Positions 50,366 through 60,500 of a DNA stretch of 64,000 bases are shown here, in pieces. The notes under the pieces are model-generated. The model was not told the DNA's origin. It searched no databases and was given only the letters and a program-made list of their open reading frames with translations. Origin of the DNA: Streptomyces violaceoruber (GTDB lineage: Bacteria; Actinomycetota; Actinomycetes; Streptomycetales; Streptomycetaceae). How positions within the stretch are numbered: the first letter of the stretch is position 1; each line of letters opens with the position of its first letter. Position numbers and translations under genes: made by a program. The DNA is taken from the NCBI RefSeq assembly GCF_033406955.1, contig NZ_CP137734.1, positions 7,192,001 to 7,256,000 on the forward strand. The letters are read 5' to 3'.

Positions 50366-52357
50366 TCACGGAGAGGTGAGGCCGGGGAGCCTCGCGCCCC
50401 ACGCGGCGGCACACAGGGCACGGTCCACCTCCTCGGTGTAGACGGCCGCGCCCAGCCACGCGCGGGCGAAGCGCCCGGTGTCGGCCGGGAGCAGCCGGCC
50501 GAAGGGGTCGCGCGCCCGTTCCGCGGCGGTGGCGTGCAACTCGGCGAGCAGCTCACCGGCGGTGCCGAGGCCGTACCGACGCAGGCGCGCGGCCTCGGAC
50601 TCACGGTTTCCGGGGAAGGCCAGTACGCGGCGGCCACCGGACGCGGCCTGGTGGACCCGGCGCCGCAGCAGATGCACGGGAGCCTCGTCCGCGGCGGTCG
50701 CCGCCCGTACGGACGGGGTCGTCGGCGCGTCGCCCGCGGGGCCCGACGCCGCTTCCGCGGGCAGGTCCGCGCGGCGGAGCCGGTCGAGACCGAGGTCGAT
50801 CCGGCTGTCCGGATCGGTGGGATGGCTCGCCGCCAGCAGCGACGCGCGGGGCTGCGGGGCCGGCGTGAGCCGGGCGACCACGCGGAGCCGGGCACTGCGC
50901 GCGGACGCGAGCCGAGCGAGGAGGCGCAGGTTCTCACGGTGGGGCAGCGCGGGGTCGTCGTGGGCGGCGGCCAGTCGGACCGTCAGCCCGTCGCAGTCGG
51001 CGAGCAGACACTCGCCCGCGGCCTCGCGGACCGTGCCGACGAGCGTGACGTCGAGGAACAGCAGGTCCTGGCCGTCGGGGCCGTTCTCGCCGCCCCGCAC
51101 GGTCCGTCCGGTGGTCTGCGGGGTGAGGTGCGCGTCCGGTACGTCCAGGTCGCTCGCCAGGGCCCGGGCTACCTGCTCGGCCACCGGTACCGCCCACAGC
51201 CGGTCGAGCGGCTCGGCGTACCACGAGGCGCCGGGCGCGCGGACGGCCCGCACGCCCGTACCCGCCCCCAGACGGCCCGTCGGGGAGACCGTCGCCCCGG
51301 ACACGGCGAGTCCCGCGCGCGAGAGCTCACGGGGCGTCAGGGAGGTGTCGCCGAGGCGCACGGCACGGTCCGCCGAGCCCATGGCCCGTTCGGCGCCGCC
51401 CGGGGCCACGTCCGGGACCGTGTAGAGCCGCCCCGCGGTATCGGCGGTCCAGGTGACGGTGCCCGCGTAGCCGGTCGTCGTGAGGACCGGCTCGGCGAAG
51501 AGCCCGTACAGACGCAGTGACCCGTCCGGTGAGTACGGCTGGCGTACCCTGCCGCGCAGCCCGGCCAGCTCGGGCCCCGTGGCGCCCGGGAGGCGGTGCG
51601 CGAGGAGGAGGACGTCGCGCAGTGCGGCGCCGAGATCGCTCAGGCGGTGTGCGGGGTCGGCGGCACGGGCCGCGCGCAGCGCCGTGACCACGGCGACGGC
51701 ACGGCCGGAGGCGCGCGGGAGGCCGGCGAGTCGCGCGGTGTGCGCGGCCCGCAGCAGCTCCGCCTGGAGCACGGCCCCGGCACCTTCGACGCCTGCCTCC
51801 AGCACGGCGGCCGCCGCGGCGTGCAGCGCCGCCGAGGCGGCGCACTGGGCGGGGGTGGCCGATTCCGGGGCCGGGTCGCCGCCGGGAGCGGCGCCGGGGG
51901 TCTGGGCGGCGGGCGGGGCAGGGGGCGGGGTGGGGCCCGGGGCGGGCACTGCGGCCGGTGTTGCGGGCCCGGCCGGTGCCGGAGCGGTTTCCTGCGGTGG
52001 CTCCCCGGGTGACGGCGTCCCGACCGCCGGTTCCGTGGGCGACGGCGTCCCGACTGCCGGTTCCGTGGGCTCGGCGACCGGGGCCGCCGATGCCGCGGCG
52101 GCCCGGTGAAGGCAGTCGGGCGCGAGCAGGCACCCGCAGCGGATCGCCCCGGCACTGGACACGATCCCGTCGGGAGCGTGCAGTTCGAGGTCGGTTTCGG
52201 CGTCGACCGCGATGCGCACGATGTCGCCGTCCCGGACCACCGGCCGCCCCGAGACCTTGGCGACCCCCGCGTCCAGCCGCTTGCGCAGCCGGGGTGTGAG
52301 TGCGGCGACGAGCTCGGCGGTCACCGAGGGGCTGACCGGCGGAAGGAGCGGGCTCAT
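50366..52357 (-). CDS. SWIM zinc-finger protein of the MoxR-VWA operon
   Basis: The 663-residue protein has an N-terminal SWIM zinc motif, CxC-x5-CxH, formed by Cys74, Cys76, Cys82 and His84 (IRCGCLLAPDCLHRAA). SWIM domains bind DNA or proteins. A long Pro/Ala/Thr linker with a repeated TEPAVGTPSP unit (residues about 98-170) follows, then a large uncharacterised region with motifs such as LRLYGLFAEPVLTTTGYAGTVTW and LVADCDGL-type strands. The ATG at 52357 overlaps the upstream stop as ATGA. SWIM proteins recur next to MoxR, VWA and DUF5682/DUF5691 genes in bacteria. Function unknown. Confidence 0.8.
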   Translation of the reverse strand: MSPLLPPVSPSVTAELVAALTPRLRKRLDAGVAKVSGRPVVRDGDIVRIAVDAETDLELHAPDGIVSSAGAIRCGCLLAPDCLHRAAAASAAPVAEPTEPAVGTPSPTEPAVGTPSPGEPPQETAPAPAGPATPAAVPAPGPTPPPAPPAAQTPGAAPGGDPAPESATPAQCAASAALHAAAAAVLEAGVEGAGAVLQAELLRAAHTARLAGLPRASGRAVAVVTALRAARAADPAHRLSDLGAALRDVLLLAHRLPGATGPELAGLRGRVRQPYSPDGSLRLYGLFAEPVLTTTGYAGTVTWTADTAGRLYTVPDVAPGGAERAMGSADRAVRLGDTSLTPRELSRAGLAVSGATVSPTGRLGAGTGVRAVRAPGASWYAEPLDRLWAVPVAEQVARALASDLDVPDAHLTPQTTGRTVRGGENGPDGQDLLFLDVTLVGTVREAAGECLLADCDGLTVRLAAAHDDPALPHRENLRLLARLASARSARLRVVARLTPAPQPRASLLAASHPTDPDSRIDLGLDRLRRADLPAEAASGPAGDAPTTPSVRAATAADEAPVHLLRRRVHQAASGGRRVLAFPGNRESEAARLRRYGLGTAGELLAELHATAAERARDPFGRLLPADTGRFARAWLGAAVYTEEVDRALCAAAWGARLPGLTSP

Positions 52358-55300
52358 GCGATCTTCTCCCCTACCCAACGGGCGAGTTCGAGCGGACTGA
52401 GCGCGGCGACCGGCATGCCCGCCGCGACGAGCCGGCCGGCCACTCCGGTGGAGTAGCGCGGGCGGCCCGCGTCGTCGAGGCTGGCGCAGCCCAGCACATG
52501 GCAGCCGGCACCGACGAGAGCGCGGACCTCGGCGAGCAGTCCGCCCAGCGGATAGCCCTCCTCGAAGTCGCTGACGACGACCACGAGGGTGCGGGACGGC
52601 ACGGTGACGAGCTCACGGGCGTGCCGCAGCCCCGCGGCGATGTGGGTACCGCCGCCCACGCTGACCTCGAGCAGCAGGGAGAGCGGATCGTCGACGTGGT
52701 CGGTGAGGTCGATGACCTCCGTGGAGAAGGCCAGGAAGTGCGTGGACAGGGTGGGCACACCCGCCAGCACCGACGCCGTCAGGGCGGCCCAGACCGTGGA
52801 CGCCTCCATGGACCCCGACACGTCAGTCACCAGGACCAGCCGCCAGTCGGCCGATCTCCTGGCCCGAGTGCGGAAGACGGGGTGCTCCGGAAGGACCCGG
52901 ACCGTGCCGTCCGGACCGCGGTGTGCCGAGGCCAGGTTGGCCCGCAGGGTGCGGGGGAGGTCGAGGCCGCCGCCCGGCCGCCGGCTGGGGCGCGGAACCA
53001 CGGTGCCGTGCAGCGCGGGGCGCAACCGGGTGGCCAACTCCCGGGTCAGCGCCTCGACCAGGCGCCGCACGAGCGGCCGGAGCGCGGCCAGCCGTGCCTC
53101 GGGCAGGCCTCCCGCGTGGCGCAGCACGGTGCGCAGCAGATCGACGGAGGGTCGCACGCTGTCCGGGTCGAGTTCGGCCAGGACGTCCGGCCGGCCCGAT
53201 GCGGCCGCGGCCGCCAGGACCTCCTCACGGATGCCCGGCCCGAACAGCGCCGCGAGCTCCTCCGACCACTCACGCACACCCGGGTACGAAGGCTCCCGGC
53301 CGCCGCCCGAGCCGCCCCGGCCCGGACGGGTCAGGTCACCCCGGCTGCCCTCGCCGCGTCCGCTGCCGTACAGCTCGTCCAACGCGGTGGCCGGGGCGGC
53401 CGCCGCCGCGGACAACCGGTCGGTACGGCGACCGAGCACGAGCCGCCAGCGGTCGGCGGGCGGGAGGCGGTGATCAGCGGCGCCGACGGACGCGGCGAGG
53501 GGCCCGGGGCCGCCGGACGGCGCGGGCGACGGCGCGGGCGACGGGGTGCTGACGGCTGTCGTGGCGGTGCCGTGGGGCGGGTCGGCGTCGTCGGCCGGGG
53601 GCTGGGGCCGGTCCGGATCCGAGGCCGCTCCCGCTTCCCGTCCAGGGCCAGGGCCAGAGCCAGAGCCAGGGTCGGGGTCAGAACACGGGGCAGGATCACC
53701 CGGGCCGGGGATCGGTTCAGGGGTCCGGGGCAGCAGTCTCAACCCGTCGAGGGCGGTCCGCGCCATGAGGTCGGCGCGGGTCCACAGGGCGAGGGCCGTG
53801 GGGTCCACCCCGCCCGTGTCGGCCGGCCGGTCCACGCCGACGCGCTCCTCGACGACGGACAGCAGACGGTCACGGGCGGCCGGGCTCAGGGTGTCGAAGC
53901 CGCCGCGCAAGGCCGGCAGCCGGTCCAGGAACTCCCGGTCGGCCAACTCCGACACCCGCTCGAGAAGCGGCTCGAGCGCCGGGGCCGCCGACTCCAGCAG
54001 CGGCCCCGCGGCCGTCAGCAGCCCGGTGAGCCTGGCCGTGAGCGCGGAGCGGGCCGCGCGGTCGCGGGCCCCGTCGACCCAGGACGCGACACGTTCGCCC
54101 AGTACGTCGGGATCCTCGTGCCCGAGGAGCACTCGGACGGCTCCGGCGGCGCCGCGCATCAGGGGCGAACCCTCGCGGGCCAACCGGGTCAGCGCATCGG
54201 CCAGCCGGACACCGCCGAGCACGTCCGCGCGGTGGGCCAGTTCCAACAGGGCGTGCGCGTCCGCCGGGTCCTCGGCACCGCTCAGCCCGTCCACCTGACG
54301 CACCGCCGCGGCGGTGAGCAGCTCGGCCACGGCGGTGGCCCGCAGCGCACGGTCCTCGTCGGCACCGAGCCCAGGGACGTGCCCCGCCCGCAACCGGTCC
54401 AACAGGCCGAGGCCGGTGAGCAGTTCAGGCAGCGTGGCGGCACCGGGCAGCACGTCGGCGGTCTCCGTGAGCCGCGCGTCCGCCAGGTCGGGCAGACCGC
54501 ACTCGGCCGCCTGCCGGAGTCCGTCCAAGGTCTGCGCGGCGGTGGGACCGCCCTTGTCCCGCTCCGTCCGCCACCGCTCGCGCAGCACCCCCTCGGCGGC
54601 CTGTGCGGGCGTGACACCGTGCACGCCGACCGCGGACAGCATCGCCGCGGTGGCCGGCGTCCAGCGCACCTCCCACCGTGTCGTCAGCGTCTCGGCGCCG
54701 CCCGCACCGACGGCGCCCCGTGCCTCGGCATAGGGCACGCCGCACACCGTCAGGCGGCGAAGCAACAGGTCGCGCGCGCGGTCCAGCTCGGACCGCAAGG
54801 GGTCCAGCCGCAGATCCCGGGCGGTCGTGGACGCGGTGCCCCCCGGGGCGCCGCTGCCCCGTGCGGTGCCACCCGCCCCCACCGGCCCGCCGCCGTCCGA
54901 CGCCGGGCCCGGCAGTCCCAGGGCCGCCAGCTCGGCCTCGACCGCCGGAGCGAGGCCGCTGCGCGGTGCGTCCGGGGCGGGGCGGCCGCTGCGGGTGCCG
55001 ACGAGCACCTGTTCCATCGCCCTGGCGACGGCCCGCCCCCGGCCGTACGGCTCGCCCTGCGCGAGTACGGTCTGGACCGCCTCGACCAGCTCTCCCCGGC
55101 CGGCCGCCGGCAGCCCGCGCAGCCGTGCCAGGTCCGAGGCCAACCGCACGATCTCGCGTGCGTCGGCCGGACCCGACGGATGCCCGAGGCCGCGCAGCGC
55201 CGCACACACGCGTACGGCCGCGTGCGTCAGCGCCTCCTCCAGCGCCCCCGGATCACCGGCCGCCCGCAGCACCAGGTGCTGCCACTCGGGGTCCCGGATG

Positions 55301-56307
55301 CCCGCGGGGTAACCGGACCGCTCGTCCAGCAGGGCGTACGTGTACGGAATGAGCGACGTGATCCACCCGGGCCGGCCGGTCGGCCCGGCGGGGGCTCCGG
55401 AGCCGTCCTGCCCGGGTTCGGCCGCGTCGGCCGGGGAGACGAGTGCCGGCGCGTGGAACGCGCCCACGACCAGGGCGGCCCGCGCACCGTCAGCGGTGGC
55501 GGCGGCCAGCCGGGAGCGCATCCACGCCTCGCGCCGCAGATCCAGCTCGGGTACGCCTCCGGACGCCACGGCCTCCTCGCGCAGGGCCCAGCCGGTCAGG
55601 AGCGCGGCGCGGCGCAACGCCTCCGGCCCGGATCCCGGAGCCGCGGCCTCGACGAGGCGGTCCCACAGATCCTCACCGGGACGACCGGTGAGGCGCGCCC
55701 GCAGTGCCTTGGTGAGCCCGGAACGGTCCGAGAGGTCCGGCCGCGGCTGCGATTCCGGCGCGAGCGGTGCCGTGCGCGTGGTGGGCACGGCGGACGTGGT
55801 GGGACCGGTGGGCGTGGTGGGCCCGGTGGGCGTGGTGGGCCCGGTGGGCGTGGCGGGGGCTCCCGGGCTCCTCCCCTCGCGCCACGCCCGGTCGGCCAGC
55901 GGCAGGTCACAGGCGACGACCGGAACGCCCCGCCGGGCGGCCCAGCGCACGGCGGCCAGCTCGGGCGAGAAGTCGGCGAACGGATAGAAGGCCGGTCCCG
56001 ACCCCTCCTCCCCGCCGGCCGCGGCCAGCGCGACCGGCGCCCGCGTCTCCTCGTGACCCAGCCAGGGGAGCCACTCCTGCATCTCGGCGGGCAGCTCGAC
56101 CAGCAGGACGTCCGGGGCGGCCCGGTCGAGCAGCGTCGGTACCGCCGCGGCCAGGGACGGCGCGTGGTGCCGTACGCCGACGAGGAACGGCACCCCGGGA
56201 CCGGTCAGCGCCGCGACCGCCTGGTCCGCGGACAGGGGCGAAGAGGGGCAGTGGCAGCCGGGCGAGGAGGGAAGGCGGCAGCCGGGGGAGGACGGGGAGC
56301 GGGACAC
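52354..56307 (-). CDS. DUF5682-VWA fusion protein
   Basis: The 1,317-residue protein combines an N-terminal DUF5682 region (LVGVRHHAPSLAAAVPTLLD, LLVELPAEMQEWLPWL, FYPFADFSPELAAVRWAARRGVPV) with a C-terminal CoxE-like VWA domain. The VWA metal site is intact: DVSGSM with Asp1162, GGGTHI, and the VSDFEEG loop. A Pro/Thr repeat (GPTTPT, about four copies) and a long acidic linker separate parts. VWA proteins normally pair with MoxR ATPases such as the next gene upstream. GTG at 56307 has GGAGG ten bases upstream and follows the MoxR stop by five bases. Elsewhere the two halves are usually separate genes. Confidence 0.82.
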   Translation of the reverse strand: MSRSPSSPGCRLPSSPGCHCPSSPLSADQAVAALTGPGVPFLVGVRHHAPSLAAAVPTLLDRAAPDVLLVELPAEMQEWLPWLGHEETRAPVALAAAGGEEGSGPAFYPFADFSPELAAVRWAARRGVPVVACDLPLADRAWREGRSPGAPATPTGPTTPTGPTTPTGPTTSAVPTTRTAPLAPESQPRPDLSDRSGLTKALRARLTGRPGEDLWDRLVEAAAPGSGPEALRRAALLTGWALREEAVASGGVPELDLRREAWMRSRLAAATADGARAALVVGAFHAPALVSPADAAEPGQDGSGAPAGPTGRPGWITSLIPYTYALLDERSGYPAGIRDPEWQHLVLRAAGDPGALEEALTHAAVRVCAALRGLGHPSGPADAREIVRLASDLARLRGLPAAGRGELVEAVQTVLAQGEPYGRGRAVARAMEQVLVGTRSGRPAPDAPRSGLAPAVEAELAALGLPGPASDGGGPVGAGGTARGSGAPGGTASTTARDLRLDPLRSELDRARDLLLRRLTVCGVPYAEARGAVGAGGAETLTTRWEVRWTPATAAMLSAVGVHGVTPAQAAEGVLRERWRTERDKGGPTAAQTLDGLRQAAECGLPDLADARLTETADVLPGAATLPELLTGLGLLDRLRAGHVPGLGADEDRALRATAVAELLTAAAVRQVDGLSGAEDPADAHALLELAHRADVLGGVRLADALTRLAREGSPLMRGAAGAVRVLLGHEDPDVLGERVASWVDGARDRAARSALTARLTGLLTAAGPLLESAAPALEPLLERVSELADREFLDRLPALRGGFDTLSPAARDRLLSVVEERVGVDRPADTGGVDPTALALWTRADLMARTALDGLRLLPRTPEPIPGPGDPAPCSDPDPGSGSGPGPGREAGAASDPDRPQPPADDADPPHGTATTAVSTPSPAPSPAPSGGPGPLAASVGAADHRLPPADRWRLVLGRRTDRLSAAAAAPATALDELYGSGRGEGSRGDLTRPGRGGSGGGREPSYPGVREWSEELAALFGPGIREEVLAAAAASGRPDVLAELDPDSVRPSVDLLRTVLRHAGGLPEARLAALRPLVRRLVEALTRELATRLRPALHGTVVPRPSRRPGGGLDLPRTLRANLASAHRGPDGTVRVLPEHPVFRTRARRSADWRLVLVTDVSGSMEASTVWAALTASVLAGVPTLSTHFLAFSTEVIDLTDHVDDPLSLLLEVSVGGGTHIAAGLRHARELVTVPSRTLVVVVSDFEEGYPLGGLLAEVRALVGAGCHVLGCASLDDAGRPRYSTGVAGRLVAAGMPVAALSPLELARWVGEKIA

Positions 56308-56312
56308 GGCGG

Positions 56313-57482
56313 TCAGCCCTCCAGGACCGTGCGCAGGTCCCACAGGGTGCGCCAGGTGGCGGAACCCTGCTCGGCGCGGCGCCGCACGGGACCGTCCCAG
56401 TACCCGCGCAGCCGCGCCGCGTCCGCGGGATCGTCCTTGCGGACCACACCGAGGAGATGACCCGGCAGCAGGCCCAGCACGTCGCGGTCCCCGGGGAAGT
56501 ACGCCGCGGCCAGCCCCAGCGCGCCCGCGACCGACACCGCCTCCGCGGTGCTCATGACGGTAGAGGGGCGCTCGACCTCCCAGCCCTCCGTCGACCGGCC
56601 CTCGCGCAGGTCGCGGAAGGCGACGACCAGGGCCTCCAGGACCGCCTCGTCGACCTTGAAGGGCGCGCCGGCCCGTTCGACCGAGGCCCGGGCCTGGCTG
56701 CGGACCAGGGCCGTCTCGGCGTCGAGGTCCGGAATGGGGCCGACCGTCTCGAAGTTGAAGCGCCGCTTCAGCGCGGCGGACATCTCGGAGACGCCCTTGT
56801 CGCGGAGGTTCGCGGTGGCGATGAGGTTGAAGCCGGGTGCGGCGTGCGCCAGGGCGTCGTCGGTGCCCGAGAGTTCGGGTACGGCGATGCGCCGCTCGGA
56901 GAGCAGGGAGACCAGGGCGTCCTGCACCTCCGGCAGGCAGCGCGTCACCTCCTCGACGCGGGCGATGCCGCCGCGGGCCATCGCGGTCAGGACGGGGGAG
57001 GGCACGAGAGCCGTCCGGCTGGGGCCCTGGGCGAGCAGCAGGGCGTAGTTCCAGCCGTACTTCAGCTGGTCCTCGGTCGTACCCGCCGTGCCCTGCACCA
57101 CCAGGCCGCTGGTGCCGCACACGGCCGCCGACAGCAGTTCGGACAGCATGGACTTGGCGGTGCCGGGCTCTCCGACGAGCAGCAGTCCGCGCTCCCCGGC
57201 GAGGGTGACGACGCACCGCTCGACCAGCGACCGGTCACCCACGAACTTGCCCTCGACCGTCAGTCGGCGGGGCACGCCCTCCGGCGTCTCGGCGCCCTCG
57301 GGCAGCCGCAGGGCACGGCCGTCGCTGCCCATGACGAAGGTGACCACGGCGCGGGGGGTGAGCCGCCAGGCGGGCGGGCGCGGACCGTCGTCGTAGGCGG
57401 CGAGGAAGGCCAGTTCGGCGGCGTACCGCTCCTCGGGCGGCACGATCTGGCGGGCGGTGTCGGGCGAGAGGGTGGTGGTCAT
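56313..57482 (-). CDS. MoxR-family AAA ATPase
   Basis: The 389-residue protein has Walker A GEPGTAKS at residues 104-111 (Lys110), a degenerate Walker B region (GGIARVEEVTRC), the sensor NLIATANLRDKG and an arginine-finger segment ALKRRFNFETV. These fit MoxR AAA ATPases, which remodel or activate partner proteins together with VWA proteins. ATG at 57482 overlaps the stop of a 19-codon mini-ORF. The next gene is the VWA fusion, five bases on. The IARVEEV variant in Walker B is worth noting: the acidic pair is kept as Glu-Glu. Confidence 0.88.
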   Translation of the reverse strand: MTTTLSPDTARQIVPPEERYAAELAFLAAYDDGPRPPAWRLTPRAVVTFVMGSDGRALRLPEGAETPEGVPRRLTVEGKFVGDRSLVERCVVTLAGERGLLLVGEPGTAKSMLSELLSAAVCGTSGLVVQGTAGTTEDQLKYGWNYALLLAQGPSRTALVPSPVLTAMARGGIARVEEVTRCLPEVQDALVSLLSERRIAVPELSGTDDALAHAAPGFNLIATANLRDKGVSEMSAALKRRFNFETVGPIPDLDAETALVRSQARASVERAGAPFKVDEAVLEALVVAFRDLREGRSTEGWEVERPSTVMSTAEAVSVAGALGLAAAYFPGDRDVLGLLPGHLLGVVRKDDPADAARLRGYWDGPVRRRAEQGSATWRTLWDLRTVLEG

Positions 57483-57538
57483 CGACGGATCTTCCGGTCG
57501 GGTCGGGCGGCGGTCACTGGGGCATCGAGCGGGCTCAT
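57479..57538 (-). CDS. 19-residue mini-ORF bridging two operon genes
   Basis: An ORF of 19 codons starts with an ATG overlapping the stop of the 1,726-residue gene (ATGA) and ends with a TGA overlapping the MoxR ATG. The peptide is basic at its end (ARPDRKIRR). It could be a coupling leader that carries ribosomes across the 52-base gap, or a chance ORF. Confidence 0.4.
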   Translation of the reverse strand: MSPLDAPVTAARPDRKIRR

Positions 57539-60500
57539 CGGCGGCGGCCCCCGCGCCTGGCACGGGTGGTGAGCTCCTCGTAGGCGGGCGCGTCCCGGTC
57601 GCACACCCGGGCCCAGGCACGGGTGAACAGCTCCGGCACCGGGAGCAGTGGAACGGAACGGAACCCCTCGCCGACCGGGTACAGCCCCTCCTTCCACGTC
57701 TCCACCGGCAGGGCGGGCGACTTGAGATCGCGCCAGCCGCAGGGCAGGAAGAGGGAACGGCCGGCCCGCGGCCGTCTGGCCTCGACGACCAGGTCCGTGG
57801 CGGCCAGCTCGGCCCGGACCTTCTTCGACCGCGCGGGCCTCCAGCCGGTCCAGCGGGCGCAGTTGCGGTCGGTCGGATCGGGCAGGGCGAGCAACTGCAG
57901 GTAGAGCGCCGCCGCGTCCTCGCTCAGGCCCTGGGTCCGGGCCACCTCGGTGACGAGCGCGGGAACACTGACCGTGGGGTCCTGGGCGGATCCCTCGGCC
58001 CCCGCGGGATCCAGCCCGGCATCGACGCTGCGCGCCAGCTCGTCGCCCAAGAGCGTGCGCAGGGCCCGCACCCCGGTGCCCCGCGCGGTGCCCACGAGCC
58101 CTTCGAGCAGGCCGAGCACGGCGTCGTCCGGGCCGGTGAGACCGGCCGGTCGCACCAGGACGGTCTCCCGGTCGCCGTGCCAGGGACGCAGGACCAGGGC
58201 CTCCCCGATCCGCGTCGTGCCCTCCGCGTCGGCGCCGCCGGTGGCGGGCAGCCCGTACGCCTTGCGGAGTTCGGCGGCGGTGGTGCCGCCCTTCTCCGTC
58301 CACTCCACGTCCAGGTCGAGCAGCAGTCCCGGATCGGCAAGACGGCGGCGCACGGCGGCCAGGCCCTCGGGCAGGGCCGCGCGCAACGGGTGGCCGTGGG
58401 GGAGGGCGTAGGCGAGCGAGGCGAGAGCGTCGACGGCGCCGGTCAGGGTGTAACGGTGCGGTACGGCGGCGGGGTCCTCCGCGACCAGCCGGCCGTTCTT
58501 GTCCGGTCGCTGGACCGTGGTGCGGCTGAGCCAAGGGGTGCGCTCGGGATTGAGCACCGCCTCGGCGGATCCGACCGGCAGGCCGTCGAGCGTGACGGCC
58601 AGGTCCTCGGGCAGGCGGACGAGGGCACCCAGGCGCTCGGACCAGACCCGGCCCACGGCTCCCGTGTCCGGTCCCGCCGTCCACAACTCGGCCGGATCGT
58701 CGGGCAGCAGCGCGCCGATGAGCGCCGCCCGGTCGGTGGCGAGGAGGGAGTTCAGCATGCGGTTGCCCGCGTCCAGCTGACGGGGCTTGAGACCGGTCGT
58801 GGCGAGGGCGCCGGCGTCGAGGCGCTCCGGTTGCGCGGCGAGGAGCACGGTGGCCTGGAGCGGTCCGACGCCATCGCCGGTGGCCGCGGCGAGGTCGCCC
58901 GGCGCCTCGGGCTGCCAGGGCGGGGCTCCCTTGTCGCGGGTCAGCCGGGCGACCGCGGGGAGGGCGCCGGCGGGGAGCGCCGGGGCGTGCCGGGTCTCCT
59001 TCTCCAGCGTGAAGTGCGCGACGGCGCCGAAGACGCCCGCCGGATCGTGGTCGAGCGCCAGCCAGTTGACGCGGTCCCGGGCCATGTCGACGTTCTGGCA
59101 GCCGAGGACGACCACGGTGCGGCCCTCGCGTCGCAGTACCTGCCCCGCACGTTCCCGCTGCCGGTGCTTGTCGTACGGCTCGCCCAGGACGATCTCCCGG
59201 ATGCCGTCCCCCGGTGCGGCGAGCGGCCCTTCGGCGAGCGCCTCGAACAGGAGGAGCAGCGCCTCCCGTTCCGCCGCAGGCAGGGTCGGTACCGTGGCCC
59301 GGTAGGCCAGCGGCCGCAGCACGCCCAGCAGCTCCGGCCAGGTCATGCCCATGCGGGGGACGGTGTGCTCGTCGCTGTGCCACCCGTCGCCGAGCGGGGA
59401 CCTGCGGGTGCGCTCGGCGAGGCGCATGCCGTCGGCGGGCTTGCCCGAGAGAACGTGGTTCACCGCACGGATCTGCCGGAGCGCGGTCCACTGGCTCTCG
59501 CCGCCCCACGACCCCCACATGCGGGCCAGACCGTCGGCGGCCGCGCGCAGGGTGCGGTCGTCGCCGTGCTCGGGCCGGTAGTCCGCGAACATCCCCTCGG
59601 TCCGCTTCCGCTGCGGCTTCGGCTGCTCCACGGGTGGGGTGACGAAGCGGGCGACCGCGTCGGCGATCTGGACCGTGGTGCGGACCAGAGCCGTCACACC
59701 GACGAGGAGCCGCTTGTCGGTGAGCCCGGGAAGCGCCCGGGTCACGATCCGCCGCACCACCTCGTCGGCGGTCGGCACCACGGGCCTGTTCGCGCCGGCC
59801 GACCCGCCGGCCGACCCGGTGGCCGCTCCGGAGTCCGCGCCGTGCTCACCGGCCGCCTCGTCCGCGGCCTTCGCCGCGCTGACCTGCGCCTGGCGCTCCG
59901 CCAGCGCCCGCACCGCCGTGCGCAGCAGGTCGGCCGCCTGCTCGTCGGTGAATGCGCGCAGGACGGCCGACGACCGCTCGTCGCGGGGGCGCAGTGCGTG
60001 CCAGAAGGAGACCGGCGGGACGAACGGGGTGCCCGCGGCGAATTCCCCGCCCCGTTCGTTCGGTGTCACCCGGCCGAGCACGCCCGCGTCGCTGCCGTCG
60101 TCCGGCGCGTACAGGGCGACCTGGCCTCGCGTGCGCGCCACGACGGGCGCCGCGCCTCCGGGCAGGCGCAGCGCACCGAGCGGGGTGACGCGTTCGCCGC
60201 GCCCGGAGGCGCGCAGCGTGACGGTCCGGCCGTCGGGCGTTCCCGCCGTGGTCAGTGCCTCGCCGGGCGCCTGCTCGGCGCGCACCCAACGCCCGAGCAC
60301 GGTGCCGTCGGTGCCGAACGGGCTCCGTTCGAGACCGGGTTGCAGCGGCAGCACCTCGCACTGGTCCTGCAGCAGCGTCGCGTCGTCGCCGATGCCGGAG
60401 CGGAGGAAGGCGGGCAGCGACGCGCGACTGTGCGTGCCCGTCGCCGGGTCGTACTCCAGCCACACGTGCTGCCGGCCCTGCCTGCCCTGCCGCCAGTACG

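Noticed and set aside
52498..56460. Long antisense open frame over the DUF5682-VWA gene
   Set aside because: It is rich in repeats of Gly, Arg, Gln and Pro and has no domain. The minus-strand frame contains intact VWA and DUF5682 motifs.
57479..57538. Mini-ORF as a toxin or antitoxin
   Set aside because: It is too short and basic, with no partner gene. It fits better as a translational coupling device or a chance frame.
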